A DNA stretch of 64,000 bases from Agrobacterium leguminum (GCF_015704895.1 NZ_JADQWB010000013.1:62001-126000), one strand, 5' to 3'; positions 53,642 to 62,790 are shown, counted from the stretch's first letter. A program made the numbers and translations. Notes: a model not told the origin generated them from the letters alone.

Positions 53642-54387
53642 GTTCAGTTCTTTCCGTTCGCGACATGGTGGTCGATTTCGACGGTTATATCGCGCTCGAC
53701 CGCGTCAGCATCGATGTGGCAGAGGGTGAATCTTTCGGCATCGTCGGTGAGTCCGGCTCCGGCAAATCGACGCTGCTGCGCGCCATTGCCGGCCTCAACC
53801 ATTTCGATGAGGGCTCCTTGACGGTGGCGGGGCGCTCCTATGCCGGCAAGCACCGCGACAAGAGCTTCTATAGCGACGTGCAGATGGTGTTTCAGGACCC
53901 CTATGGCTCGCTTCACCCGCGCCAGACGGTGGATGCGTTGCTGCTTGAGCCGCTGGTCATCCACGGTCTCGACAATCGCGAGCAGCGCATTGCCCGGGCA
54001 TTGGACGAGGTGGGCCTCGGTTCCGGCTTCCGCTTTCGTTATTCGCACCAGCTTTCCGGCGGCCAGCGCCAGCGCATCGCCATTGCGCGTGCGCTGATCG
54101 TCGAGCCGAAAATCCTGCTGCTGGATGAGCCGACTTCGGCGCTCGACGCCTCCATTCAGGCGGAAATCCTCAACCTGCTGGAACAGGCCCGCAAGGATCG
54201 CAACCTCACCTTCGTCATGGTCAGCCACGATCTCGGCGTCATCAGCCATATGTGCGATCGCCTTGCGGTGATGAAAAGCGGCAGGGTGGTGGAAATGCTG
54301 GAGGCCGAGGCGCTGGAAAGCCGGGAATTCAGCGCGGATTATACAAGGCAGTTGCTGGTGGCGAGCGAGGGCTTCAAGCGCGTTTGA
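53638..54387 (+). CDS. Peptide ABC transporter ATPase (DppF family)
   Basis: A 249-residue ATPase with Walker [17 protein letters not shown], the DppF-type VFQDPYGSLHPRQTV, signature LSGGQRQRIAIARA, Walker [15 protein letters not shown] and switch MVSHDLGVISHMC. It is on the short side for DppF, which normally carries a C-terminal tail. It closes the operon; a repeat element follows. Confidence 0.92.
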   Translation: MSSVLSVRDMVVDFDGYIALDRVSIDVAEGESFGIVGESGSGKSTLLRAIAGLNHFDEGSLTVAGRSYAGKHRDKSFYSDVQMVFQDPYGSLHPRQTVDALLLEPLVIHGLDNREQRIARALDEVGLGSGFRFRYSHQLSGGQRQRIAIARALIVEPKILLLDEPTSALDASIQAEILNLLEQARKDRNLTFVMVSHDLGVISHMCDRLAVMKSGRVVEMLEAEALESREFSADYTRQLLVASEGFKRV

Positions 54388-54419
54388 GGTGCCGCTATAG
54401 TCGGGTCAAATGACATCTT

Positions 54420-54534
54420 CCGTCATTCCGGCCTTGAGCCGGAATCCAGCGACCGCGCGTCTGCGCGGTCAGAGACTCTATTGCGATCAAGGACTTGATC
54501 GCGCTGGATGCCGGGTCAAGCCCGGCATGACGGA
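54420..54534. repeat. Dispersed palindromic mosaic repeat, copy 3
   Basis: A chain of small palindromes: ATTCCGGCCTTGAGCCGGAAT, then CCGCGCGTCTGCGCGG, then GATCAAGGACTTGATC, then ATGCCGGGTCAAGCCCGGCAT, bounded by CGTC and GACG. It fills most of the gap between the peptide importer operon and a lysR gene. Copies 4 and 5 share its modules in different combinations. Confidence 0.8.
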
Positions 54535-54564
54535 CGGTGTCGGCCAAAACAAGGTATCCAGACC

Positions 54565-55467
54565 ATGCAACTGCGCGCCCTGATGTATTTCGACGAACTG
54601 GTCCGCACCAATTCCATGCGCGCCGCAGCGGAAAACCTGAATGTCGCGCCGACAGCGGTGAGCCGGCAGATCGAAAATCTCGAATATTATTTCGGCTCGC
54701 CGCTGGTGGAGCGTTCCAGCCGCGGCGTGAAGCTGACGGCGGCAGGCGAGCTGCTCGCCGCCCGCGCCGGCAAGACGCTGCGGGAACTCGACCATGTGCA
54801 CCAGCTCATCGACGATCTGAAAGGCCTGCAGCGCGGCCGGGTCACGGTCTATGCCAATGGCGCGACGGTGGCGAACCTTCTGGCGCCGGTGCTGGCGCAG
54901 TTCAGCCTGAAATACCCAAAACTGCGCTTCGAGGTGCATATTACCAGCGCCCGCCAGGCAATGGAGGCGCTGGGTGCTGCGGAGGCCGATCTGGTCGTCA
55001 GCCTGTTCGCGCCGAAGCTTTCCGGCGTAAAAGTGCGCTCGCGCACCCGCATCAGCTATGACGCCATCTTTCCCGCCGGTCATGCGCTCGCCGCCCAGCC
55101 GGAAGTCTCGCTCAAGGAGCTGGCCAGCCTGCCGCTCGCCCTGCCGGACAAGAGTTTCGCTGCGCGTCAGGCCTTCGACACGCTGTTTGCCGATGCGGGC
55201 ATCGAGCTTGATCCCGTCTTCATTACCAGCTCTCTTGAAATGTTGAAGGAACTGGTGCTGGGCCACGCCGCCGCCACGCTGCTGCCGGCGCTTTCGGTGG
55301 CGCGGGAAATCCGCAGCGGGCAGATGGTCGCCGTTCCGCTCTCCGGCAAGAAGGGTATCCATACCCAGATCGATCTCTGTGTCGCGCCCGACCGGCAATT
55401 GTCCTTCGCCGCCTCCAAGCTCGCCGATTTCATCGAGCGCTTCATGCGCGAGGCGACGGCGGGATAA
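54565..55467 (+). CDS. LysR family regulator upstream of the second peptide-type importer
   Basis: A 300-residue LysR protein: HTH MQLRALMYFDELVRTNSMRA with LNVAPTAVSRQIENLEYYFG, and an effector domain with GRVTVYANGATVANLLAPVL and LKELVLGHAAATLLPALSV. The start at 54565 has AAGG upstream; the frame continues back into repeat copy 3, where it is not real. It lies on the same strand as the next importer, 179 bases away, and is the likely regulator of the importer and amidase genes. Confidence 0.9.
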   Translation: MQLRALMYFDELVRTNSMRAAAENLNVAPTAVSRQIENLEYYFGSPLVERSSRGVKLTAAGELLAARAGKTLRELDHVHQLIDDLKGLQRGRVTVYANGATVANLLAPVLAQFSLKYPKLRFEVHITSARQAMEALGAAEADLVVSLFAPKLSGVKVRSRTRISYDAIFPAGHALAAQPEVSLKELASLPLALPDKSFAARQAFDTLFADAGIELDPVFITSSLEMLKELVLGHAAATLLPALSVAREIRSGQMVAVPLSGKKGIHTQIDLCVAPDRQLSFAASKLADFIERFMREATAG

Positions 55468-55517
55468 GCGGGGCGGTTTGGTCTTTCCGGCCGGAAGGTT
55501 GATTTCCATCTGCATTT

Positions 55518-55542
55518 CCGTGTAGCCATTTCAGCTACACGG
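55518..55542. terminator. Perfect 9-bp stem-loop after the lysR gene
   Basis: CCGTGTAGC pairs with GCTACACGG around a 7-base loop, 50 bases after the lysR stop and about 105 bases before the next start. There is no T-run, so it may be a terminator of another kind or a protein-binding palindrome in the promoter region of the binding-protein gene. A smaller hairpin, GGGCAAAAATGCCC, lies at 55613-55626. Confidence 0.45.
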
Positions 55543-55646
55543 AGCACACAAAAATCGAGATTGTGTGTGCGCCTGCAACATGACACTCTTTTTGCAACGG
55601 GCGGTCTTCCGAGGGCAAAAATGCCCCGGCCGCCAGACAGGGGACA

Positions 55647-57185
55647 ATGATGCCACGCACTTATCTTTCACAGGCGGCAACGCTTTCGCGCCGTACTGCG
55701 CTGACCCTCGCATTGGGCACGGCGCTCTGGCTGCCGCTTTCGGCAACGGTTGCCGAAGCCGCGCCGAAAACCGCGCTGACGCTTGGCATGGCCGTCGAGC
55801 CGGCCGGTCTCGATCCGACCATCGCCGCGCCCGTCGCCATCGGCCAGGTCACCTGGCAGAATGTCTTCGAGGGTCTGGTGAAGATCGACCGCGAAGGCAA
55901 GGTAAAGCCGCAGCTTGCCGAAAGCTGGGAAATTTCCCCTGATGGCAAGACCTATACGTTCAAGCTGCGCAAGGGCGTGACCTTCCATGATGGCGAGGCC
56001 TTCGATTCCGCTGTCGCGAAATTTGCGCTGGATCGGGCGCGTGGCGAAAGCTCGGTCAATCCGCAAAAACGCTTCTTTGCCGCCATCGACAGTATCGAGA
56101 CGCCGGATGCGACAACGCTGGTGCTGAAGCTGAAGCAGCCGGCCGGCAGCCTTCTCTACTGGCTGGGCTGGCCAGCCTCCGTGATGGTGGCGCCGAAAAG
56201 CGCGGAGAATAACCGCACCACTCCTGTCGGCACCGGCCCGTTCAAATTCATGGCCTGGGCCAAGGGCGACAAGGTCGAGTTGCAGAAGAACGACGCCTAT
56301 TGGGACAAGGCCGTTTCGGTAAAGCTCGACAAGGCGACCTTCCGTTTCGTCTCCGATCCGCAGGCGCAGGCCGCGGCGCTGAAATCCGGCGATATCGATG
56401 CTTTCCCGGAATTCGGCGCGCCGGAACTGATGACCTCCTTCGATGGCGATGCGCGCCTCGGCACCTTCGTCGGCAATACGGAGTTGAAGGTCGTGGCGGG
56501 CATGAACAATGCCCGCAAGCCCTTCGATGACAAGCGCGTGCGCCAGGCGCTGATGATGGCGGTGGATCGCGGTACTGTCATTGAAGGCGCCTGGTCCGGC
56601 TTCGGCACGGCCATCGGCAGCCATTACACCCCGAATGACCGCGGCTATATCGATACGACCGGGGTACATCCTTACGATATCGACAAGGCCAAGGCGCTGC
56701 TTGCCGAAGCCGGTTATCCGGATGGTTTCAACTTCACCATCAAGGCCCCGCAAATGGCCTATGCCCAGCGGACCTCGCAAATCCTGCAAGCGATGTTTGC
56801 CGAAATCGGCGTGACCATGACAATCGAGACCACCGAATTTCCGGCGAAATGGGTGGCCGATGTTCTCAAAGGCGCGGATTACGACATGACCATCGTTGCC
56901 CATGCCGAGCCGATGGATATCGATATCTATGCGCGCGACCCCTATTATTTCAATTACAAGAACCCGACCTTCAACGAGGTCGTGGCGAATGTCGAAAAGA
57001 CGGCGGATGCCGGCGCGCAGGAAAAGCTCTATGGCGAAGCCCAGAAAATACTCGCGGAAGACGTGCCGGCTCTCTTCCTTTTCGTCATGCCGAAACTCGG
57101 CGTCTGGGACAAGAAGGTGAAGGGGCTTTGGGAAAACGAGCCCATTCCCTCGAATGTGCTGACGGATGTGCATTGGGAAGAGTGA
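55647..57185 (+). CDS. Peptide-type ABC transporter binding protein (second system)
   Basis: A 512-residue exported protein of the DppA/OppA family. The signal peptide includes LSRRTALTLALGTALWLPL and ends near VAEAAP; the paired arginines are in a weak Tat-like context. Family features are MAVEPAGLDPTIAAPVAIGQ, LAESWEISPDGKTYTFKLRK, and PVGTGPFKFMAWAKGDKVEL. A linked amidase gene suggests a ligand with an amide bond. A repeat separates it from its permeases. Either of two consecutive ATGs could be the start. Confidence 0.9.
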   Translation: MMPRTYLSQAATLSRRTALTLALGTALWLPLSATVAEAAPKTALTLGMAVEPAGLDPTIAAPVAIGQVTWQNVFEGLVKIDREGKVKPQLAESWEISPDGKTYTFKLRKGVTFHDGEAFDSAVAKFALDRARGESSVNPQKRFFAAIDSIETPDATTLVLKLKQPAGSLLYWLGWPASVMVAPKSAENNRTTPVGTGPFKFMAWAKGDKVELQKNDAYWDKAVSVKLDKATFRFVSDPQAQAAALKSGDIDAFPEFGAPELMTSFDGDARLGTFVGNTELKVVAGMNNARKPFDDKRVRQALMMAVDRGTVIEGAWSGFGTAIGSHYTPNDRGYIDTTGVHPYDIDKAKALLAEAGYPDGFNFTIKAPQMAYAQRTSQILQAMFAEIGVTMTIETTEFPAKWVADVLKGADYDMTIVAHAEPMDIDIYARDPYYFNYKNPTFNEVVANVEKTADAGAQEKLYGEAQKILAEDVPALFLFVMPKLGVWDKKVKGLWENEPIPSNVLTDVHWEE

Positions 57186-57208
57186 CGTTTGTCGATAGCC
57201 GTTTCTTC

Positions 57209-57322
57209 CGTCATGCCGGACTTGATCCGGCATCCAGCCAGCCCAAGTCTTTGGGCTGAAAGGGCTCTCTCCGCCGCGCAGACGCGCGTCGGCTGGATTC
57301 CGGCTCAGGGCCGGAATGACGG
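57209..57322. repeat. Dispersed palindromic mosaic repeat, copy 4, inside an operon
   Basis: Modules ATGCCGGACTTGATCCGGCAT, AGCCCAAGTCTTTGGGCT, CGCGCAGACGCGCG and ATTCCGGCTCAGGGCCGGAAT in order, bounded by CGTC and GACG. It is unusual in lying between a binding-protein gene and its permease gene on the same strand, where it could act like the intercistronic hairpin of other importers. It shares modules with copies 3 and 5 in another order. Confidence 0.8.
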
Positions 57323-57379
57323 GAGAGAGATAACTGGACCTTCGACCGCAGGCGAAACAAAGCAAGGAGAAGATGCCAG

Positions 57380-58330
57380 ATGTTAGCCGTCCTCATCCGG
57401 CGTCTTTTAAGCCTCGTCATCACGCTGTTTGCCGTTTCCCTCATCATCTATGTCGTCATGGGCCTGCTGCCGGGCGATCCGGCGGCCATCATGCTTGGAA
57501 CCTCGGCGAGCCCCGATACGCTGGCCGCGCTGCAGAAGCAGATGGGCCTCGATCAGCCGCTGCCGCTGCGTTATCTCCACTGGCTGGCCGGCGTGTTCCG
57601 GGGCGATCTCGGGCAATCCTATACCTATGGCGTGCCGGTGGCGGGCCTGATCCTGGAGCGGCTGGCCGTTACCCTGCCGCTTGCGCTGCTGGCCGTCTGC
57701 CTTTCGGTGGCCATCGCCATTCCGCTCGGCGTGGCGGCGGCGAGGAGCCGCAACGGGGCGCTGGATTTTGCGGCCGGGCTTTTTTCGCATGTGGGCATTG
57801 CCGTGCCCGGCTTCTGGGTCGGCCTGCTGCTCATCATCGTCTTCTCCACCACGCTCGGCTGGATGCCGGCTGGCGGTTTTCCCGGCTGGACGCCGAGCTT
57901 TTCAGCGGGTCTCACGGCGCTTATCCTCCCGGCGGTCGCGCTGGCGCTGTCGCAGGCCGGCGTTCTCACCCGCGTCTGCCGCTCCGCCGTGCTTGAAGTG
58001 ATGAATGAGGATTTTGTGCGCACCGCGCGGGCCAAGGGCCTGAGCGAACGGGTGGCGCTGTGGCGGCATGCGGTGCCGAATGCGATGATCCCTGTCGTCA
58101 CCATGATCGGCCTGCAATTCACCTTCCTCATTGCCGGCGCGGTACTGGTGGAAAATGTCTTCAACCTGCCGGGTCTCGGGCGGCTTGCCTATCAGGCGCT
58201 GACCCAGCGCGATATCGTCGTCATGCAATCCGTCGTGCTGTTTTTCTCGGCGCTGGTGATCGTCATGAATTTCGTGGTCGATATCGCCTATCTCTTCATC
58301 GATCCGAGACTGCGGGCAGGTGCGCGATGA
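57380..58330 (+). CDS. Peptide-type ABC transporter permease (DppB family, second system)
   Basis: A 316-residue permease with the DppB N-terminus MLAVLIRRLLSLVITLFAVS, the LQKQMGLDQPLPLRYLHWL region, the GDLGQSYTYGVPV loop and the EAA loop FVRTARAKGLSERVALWRHA. It is followed by the second permease with ATGA overlap at 58327-58330. Confidence 0.93.
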   Translation: MLAVLIRRLLSLVITLFAVSLIIYVVMGLLPGDPAAIMLGTSASPDTLAALQKQMGLDQPLPLRYLHWLAGVFRGDLGQSYTYGVPVAGLILERLAVTLPLALLAVCLSVAIAIPLGVAAARSRNGALDFAAGLFSHVGIAVPGFWVGLLLIIVFSTTLGWMPAGGFPGWTPSFSAGLTALILPAVALALSQAGVLTRVCRSAVLEVMNEDFVRTARAKGLSERVALWRHAVPNAMIPVVTMIGLQFTFLIAGAVLVENVFNLPGLGRLAYQALTQRDIVVMQSVVLFFSALVIVMNFVVDIAYLFIDPRLRAGAR

Positions 58331-59148
58331 TGCGATTGATCCGCCGCCGCCCCGCCTTTGCCGTCGGCATCGCTGTCACGGTCTTTCTGGTCGCAGTCGC
58401 CCTGCTGTCGCTGGTCTGGACGCCAGTGTCCCCTACCAAGATGCAGATCGTCCAGAAGCTGAAATCGCCCTTCGTTTATGGCGGCCTCGGCACGGATCAT
58501 TTCGGCCGCGATGTGTTGTCGATGCTGATGGCCGGTGCGTGGAACTCGTTGTCCACCTCCATCGCCGCCGTCGCCATCGGTGCATTTATCGGCACGACCA
58601 TCGGCGTTGCGGTTGCGGCGCTGCGCGGTTTCACCGAAACCGTGGTCATGCGCATCTGCGACATCATCTTCGCCGTGCCGCCCATCCTGTCGGCCATGAT
58701 GCTCGGCGCCTTCATCGGCACGGGCCGTTTTACCGCCATCATCGCCATCGCCACCTTCATGGTGCCGGTCTTTGCCCGGCTGACGCTGGGAGCGGCGTTG
58801 CAGATATGGTCGCGGGAATATGTCACCGCCGCCACCAGCATCGGCCAGAACCGCGCCAAGATCACGCTTTTCCATATCGTGCCGAATATTTCCAACCAGA
58901 TCATCGTGCAGGTGACGATCCAGCTCGGTCTTGCGATATTGACGGAAGCAGGCCTCTCCTTCCTCGGTCTCGGCATGCCGCCGCCCGCTGCCACCTGGGG
59001 GCGGATGCTGGCTGATGCCCAGACCTATCTCGGCACAGCACCCTGGCTCGCCATCATGCCCGGCCTTGCGATCGCGCTCGCCGTCTTCGGCCTCAATCTT
59101 CTCGGCGATGGCCTGCGCGACCTGCTGGACCCGCGCGATACCAGCTGA
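58327..59148 (+). CDS. Peptide-type ABC transporter permease (DppC family, second system)
   Basis: A 273-residue permease: GLGTDHFGRDVLSMLMAGAW after the first membrane segment and the EAA loop YVTAATSIGQNRAKITLFHI. The last part GLNLLGDGLRDLLDPRDTS is a DppC hallmark. The real start is the ATG at 58327 overlapping the first permease's stop. No ATPase gene follows: the next gene is an amidase. Confidence 0.92.
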   Translation: MMRLIRRRPAFAVGIAVTVFLVAVALLSLVWTPVSPTKMQIVQKLKSPFVYGGLGTDHFGRDVLSMLMAGAWNSLSTSIAAVAIGAFIGTTIGVAVAALRGFTETVVMRICDIIFAVPPILSAMMLGAFIGTGRFTAIIAIATFMVPVFARLTLGAALQIWSREYVTAATSIGQNRAKITLFHIVPNISNQIIVQVTIQLGLAILTEAGLSFLGLGMPPPAATWGRMLADAQTYLGTAPWLAIMPGLAIALAVFGLNLLGDGLRDLLDPRDTS

Positions 59149-59201
59149 CCGTTTCAAGCCGATATTGCCCCTATTTCCTGTTTTTCTGACGAGACGATGC
59201 C

Positions 59202-60599
59202 ATGACCGATCTCATAGACCTCAACACGCTCGAAATCCTGGCGCTTTACCGGGATAAGAGGCTTTCGCCATCGGAATATTGGCAGGCAGTGGAGGCGCGT
59301 ATCGATGCTTTCGAACCGGTGGTGAACGCGCTTTACGCCTATGATCCGGAAGATGCACGCAGGCAGGCGCTGGCCTCGACGGAACGTTGGCAAAAGGGCG
59401 AAACGCTCGGGGCCCTTGATGGCATTCCGGTCTCGCTGAAGGAATTGATCGCCACGAAAGGCCATCCCGTGCCGCTTGGCACGAGGGCGGTGGAACTGGT
59501 GCCTGCGGTCGACGACGCGCCGGTGGCCGCCCGCTGCCGCGAGGATGGCGCGATTATTTACGCCAAGACGACCTGCCCGGATTACGGCATGCTTTCCTCC
59601 GGCCTTTCCAGTTTCCACAAGCTCAGCCGCAATCCGTGGGACCCCACCCAGAACCCCGGCGGCTCCAGCGCCGGCGCGGCTTCGGCAGGCGCTGCGGGTT
59701 ACGGCACGCTGCATATCGGCACGGATATTGGCGGCTCGGTGCGGTTGCCGGCGGGCTGGACCGGCCTGTTCGGTTTCAAGCCAAGCCAGGGCCGCATCCC
59801 GGTCGATCCCTATTATACCGGCCGCTGCGCCGGGCCGATGACCCGCACTGTTGCCGATGCCGCCTATGCCATGGCGACGCTTTCCCGTCCCGACTGGCGC
59901 GATGGCACGGCGCTGCCGCCCAACGATATCGACTGGATGAACCTTGATATTAATGTAAAGGGCCTGAAAATCGGCCTGATGCTGGATGCCGGCTGCGGCC
60001 TGCCGCTCGACGAAGAGGTGCGCGACGCCGTGCTTTCCGCCGCGAAACTGTTCGAGGCTGCGGGCGCCATCGTCATCCCGGTCGAGCCGGTGCTGACGCG
60101 GGAAATGCTGGATGGGCTGGACGATTTCTGGCGGGCGAAGTTCTGGGGCGACATGGCGGCGCTGAGCGCGGACCGTCGCGCCGCGATCCTTCCCTATATT
60201 CATGAATGGGCGCAGAAGGGGGCGGATATTTCCGGTTCGCGCGCCGTTTTCGGTTTCAACCAGACCATGGAAATGCGTAAGGCTTGCGGGCACTTGATGC
60301 AGTCCGTTGATGCGGTGATTTCGCCCGTCAATCCCATCGTGTCCTATCCGGCCGACTGGGCCTCGCCCACCAATGATCCCGAACTTCCCTTCGAACATAT
60401 AGCCTTTACGGTGCCGTGGAACATGTCGGAACAGCCGGCCTCCTCGATCAATTGCGGCTTCTCCAGATCGGGAATGCCCATCGGCTTGCAGATCGTCGGG
60501 CCGCGTTACGAGGATCTGTTCGTGCTCAAACTTTCAAAGGCCTTCGAGAATTGGGGCGGTGGTGTGAGACGCTGGCCGCAGCCGCCGCAGGTCCGCTGA
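59202..60599 (+). CDS. Amidase (amidase-signature family)
   Basis: A 465-residue amidase-signature enzyme. The Ser-cisSer-Lys triad is visible: Lys in PVSLKELIATKG, the first serine in GGSSAGAASAGAAG and the nucleophile in TDIGGSVRLPAGWTG. The family GFKPSQGRIP and C-terminal AGMPIGLQIVGP-like GMPIGLQIVGPRYED are present. It lies 53 bases after the second permease and is probably co-transcribed. It should hydrolyse an amide that enters by this importer; the substrate is unknown. Confidence 0.92.
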   Translation: MTDLIDLNTLEILALYRDKRLSPSEYWQAVEARIDAFEPVVNALYAYDPEDARRQALASTERWQKGETLGALDGIPVSLKELIATKGHPVPLGTRAVELVPAVDDAPVAARCREDGAIIYAKTTCPDYGMLSSGLSSFHKLSRNPWDPTQNPGGSSAGAASAGAAGYGTLHIGTDIGGSVRLPAGWTGLFGFKPSQGRIPVDPYYTGRCAGPMTRTVADAAYAMATLSRPDWRDGTALPPNDIDWMNLDINVKGLKIGLMLDAGCGLPLDEEVRDAVLSAAKLFEAAGAIVIPVEPVLTREMLDGLDDFWRAKFWGDMAALSADRRAAILPYIHEWAQKGADISGSRAVFGFNQTMEMRKACGHLMQSVDAVISPVNPIVSYPADWASPTNDPELPFEHIAFTVPWNMSEQPASSINCGFSRSGMPIGLQIVGPRYEDLFVLKLSKAFENWGGGVRRWPQPPQVR

Positions 60600-60696
60600 T
60601 CCCAGCTTTATCGGGCTTGTAGTATTGCCATAATACCCGCATCTCGATCCTGCCTGTTAGGGTGCCCAAAGGCATTCGAAAACGGGAGGAGCAGAC

Positions 60697-61263
60697 ATGC
60701 CAAAGAAGATTTTGATGATCGCCGGCGATTTCGCCGAGGATTATGAGACCATGGTGCCGTTCCAGACGCTGCTCGCGGTCGGCCACACGGTGCACGCCGT
60801 CTGCCCGGGCAAGAAGGCGGGCCAGACCATTGCCACGGCCATCCATGATTTCGAGGGCGACCAGACCTATTCGGAAAAACGCGGCCATAATTTCGCGCTC
60901 AACGCCACCTTCGCCGATATCAAGGTGGCGGATTACGATGCGCTGGTCATTCCGGGCGGCCGTGCGCCGGAATATCTGCGGCTCAATGCGGATGTGCTCT
61001 CGGCGGTGAAACATTTCTTCGAGGCCGACAAGCCGGTGGCGGCCGTCTGTCATGGCGCACAATTGCTGGCGGCTGCGGGCGTCCTGAAGGGCCGCACCTG
61101 CTCGGCCTATCCCGCCTGCCGCCCGGAGGTGGAACTGGCGGGCGGCACCTATGCCGATATCGCCATCGATGCGGCGGTTACCGACGGCAAGCTGGTGACG
61201 GCGCCCGCATGGCCGGCGCATCCGGCCTGGCTTTCGCAATTCATGGCCGTGCTCGGCAAATAA
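60697..61263 (+). CDS. DJ-1/PfpI family protein
   Basis: A 188-residue protein of the DJ-1/PfpI family, with the nucleophile elbow [13 protein letters not shown] (Cys about 111) and [19 protein letters not shown]. Members include chaperones, glyoxalase/deglycase enzymes and proteases, and the exact activity cannot be inferred. It follows GGGAGGAG. It ends at a clear terminator and is the last gene of this rightward run before the small RHH gene. Confidence 0.9.
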   Translation: MPKKILMIAGDFAEDYETMVPFQTLLAVGHTVHAVCPGKKAGQTIATAIHDFEGDQTYSEKRGHNFALNATFADIKVADYDALVIPGGRAPEYLRLNADVLSAVKHFFEADKPVAAVCHGAQLLAAAGVLKGRTCSAYPACRPEVELAGGTYADIAIDAAVTDGKLVTAPAWPAHPAWLSQFMAVLGK

Positions 61264-61271
61264 GACTAGTG

Positions 61272-61298
61272 AAACGGGGCTTTTTCCGGCCCCGTTTT
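61272..61298 (+). terminator. Rho-independent terminator after the DJ-1/PfpI gene
   Basis: AAACGGGGC pairs with GCCCCGTTT (9 bases) around an 8-base loop and is followed by T then CC. It lies 8 bases after the stop codon. Confidence 0.8.
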
Positions 61299-61333
61299 CC
61301 GCCTATCTTTCAGGCGTGGTGAGGGAGGAAACC

Positions 61334-61684
61334 ATGTGCAAGCTTTTCATCAAGGCAGACCCGACGCTTTGGGAGAGCCATACGCGGTCGCTCAGGATCG
61401 ATGGCATGGTCACCAGTGTCAGGCTAGAGAATTTTTTCTGGGCGACGCTGGACGAGATCGCGCGGCGCGACGGCATGAACAGCGTGCAGCTGATCGCCAA
61501 GCTCTATCATGAATCGATCGATGCCGGGCACGATCTTGGCAATTTCACCTCGTTTCTGCGGGTCTGCTGCGGACGTTATCTGGCGCTTCAGCTTTCCGGC
61601 GATATTCCGGCGCGCAGCGATGTTCCGATTGCGGCGCTGGATGCGGACAGCATCCTTGAGGCAGAGCAGGTGAATTACCACTAG
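61334..61684 (+). CDS. Small ribbon-helix-helix domain protein
   Basis: A 116-residue protein whose central part, SLRIDGMVTSVRLENFFWAT then LDEIARRDGMNSVQLIAKLY, has the strand-helix-helix pattern of ribbon-helix-helix proteins of the type common in alphaproteobacteria (aryl-sulfate sulfotransferase-like RHH family). This type is usually of unknown target. It starts with MCKLFIKAD behind GAGGGAGGAAACC; a GTG at 61316 is rejected. It converges with the third peptide-type importer across repeat copy 5. Confidence 0.75.
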   Translation: MCKLFIKADPTLWESHTRSLRIDGMVTSVRLENFFWATLDEIARRDGMNSVQLIAKLYHESIDAGHDLGNFTSFLRVCCGRYLALQLSGDIPARSDVPIAALDADSILEAEQVNYH

Positions 61685-61722
61685 GGTGCGTTCGTTTTGT
61701 ATGTGCCGGGGCATCCTCTCAA

Positions 61723-61857
61723 CCTCATTCCTGTTCCCCGGAACAAGCCCGAGGATGTCACAGGAATCCAGCCGACGTGCGTCTGCGCGGCAGGGAGACT
61801 CCTTTCAGCCCAAGGACTTGGGATGGCTGGATCCCTGTGACAAGCACAGGGATGAGG
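61723..61857. repeat. Dispersed palindromic mosaic repeat, copy 5
   Basis: A longer, diverged member of the same mosaic family. It has CATTCCTGTTCCCCGGAACA, GTCACAGGAATCCAG, GTGCGTCTGCGCGGCAGGGA, CCTTTCAGCCCAAGGACTTG and ATCCCTGTGACAAGCACAGG modules. CAGCCCAAGG/CTTGGG parallels the module of copy 4. It fills the gap between the convergent RHH and permease genes. Confidence 0.7.
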
Positions 61858-61869
61858 GAAGGGGAGCGC

Positions 61870-62790
61870 TCAACTCTTCAGCGCCCTTGGATCAAGCGCA
61901 TCGCGCACGGCATCGCCGATGTAATTCACACTCAGAACCGTCAGCGAGATTGCCAGTCCCGGCCACAGCACGCGCGAGGGCGTCAATTGCAGGAAGTTCG
62001 CGCCATCGAACAGCAGCCGTCCCCAGGTCGGGAAATCGGAGGGGAAGCCGAGGCCGAGGAAGGACAGCGCGGATTCCGTGATGATGGCGGCGGCAATGCC
62101 GAGCGTGGCCGAGACCATGATCGAGCTCAGCACATTCGGCAATATATGCCTGAGGATGATGCGGTATTCGCGCATGCCGCTCGATTTCGCCGCCATGATG
62201 AATTCCTGGCTTTTGATCGTCAGCACGTCGCCGCGCACGATACGGGCCGTATGCATCCAGCTGGTTATCCCGATCACGAACACGATCAGGATGAAGATGC
62301 CGGTTTCTGGCCCGAAGGCGGCGCGCAGCGTATCGCGAAACAGCATCAGGATGACGAGCAGCAGCGGCAAAAGCGGTAGCGCCAGGAACAGGTCGGTCAG
62401 CCGCATCAGCGGGCCGTCGAGCCTGCGGAAATAGCCAGACAGCACGCCGACCAGCGTTCCGAGAAACAGCGCCAGCAGCATGGCGGTGATGCCGACGGCA
62501 AGCGAGATGCGCCCGCCGGCAAGAACCTGCGCCAGCATATCCTTTCCGAGATTATCGGTGCCGAAGGGATGCGCAAGCGACGGCCACTGGTTGCGCGCCT
62601 TCACATTGATGGCGTTGGGCGCAACGGTGTGGATATAGGGGCCGACATAGACCGCCAGCAGGATGAAGACGAAGACGAAGAGACCCGCCACACCGCCCTT
62701 GTGAACGCGGAACTGTTTCCAGATATCGGCAAGGGCGGATTGCGTGGGGGTGGTCGCAACCGTCGGCGCTGCGATGGTGGCGTCAGTCAT
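61870..62790 (-). CDS. Peptide-type ABC transporter permease (DppC family, third system)
   Basis: A 306-residue permease with the DppC arm LADIWKQFRVHKGGVAGLFV, FGTDNLGKDMLAQVLAGGRI and the EAA loop FIMAAKSSGMREYRIILRHI. It ends with NYIGDAVRDALDPRALKS. The start at 62790 (MTDATIAAP) overlaps the first permease by 8 bases. No ATPase gene follows: the region beyond is a repeat and a convergent RHH gene. Confidence 0.92.
   Translation of the reverse strand: MTDATIAAPTVATTPTQSALADIWKQFRVHKGGVAGLFVFVFILLAVYVGPYIHTVAPNAINVKARNQWPSLAHPFGTDNLGKDMLAQVLAGGRISLAVGITAMLLALFLGTLVGVLSGYFRRLDGPLMRLTDLFLALPLLPLLLVILMLFRDTLRAAFGPETGIFILIVFVIGITSWMHTARIVRGDVLTIKSQEFIMAAKSSGMREYRIILRHILPNVLSSIMVSATLGIAAAIITESALSFLGLGFPSDFPTWGRLLFDGANFLQLTPSRVLWPGLAISLTVLSVNYIGDAVRDALDPRALKS

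Noticed and set aside
54508-54564. Upstream start for the LysR gene at 54565
   Set aside because: The added residues are encoded by the mosaic repeat and precede the conserved MQLRALMYF start of the HTH.
54420-57322. Possible CRISPR-like array from recurring short palindromes
   Set aside because: The modules vary in order and spacing and there are no regular spacers or cas genes; they are mosaic intergenic repeats.
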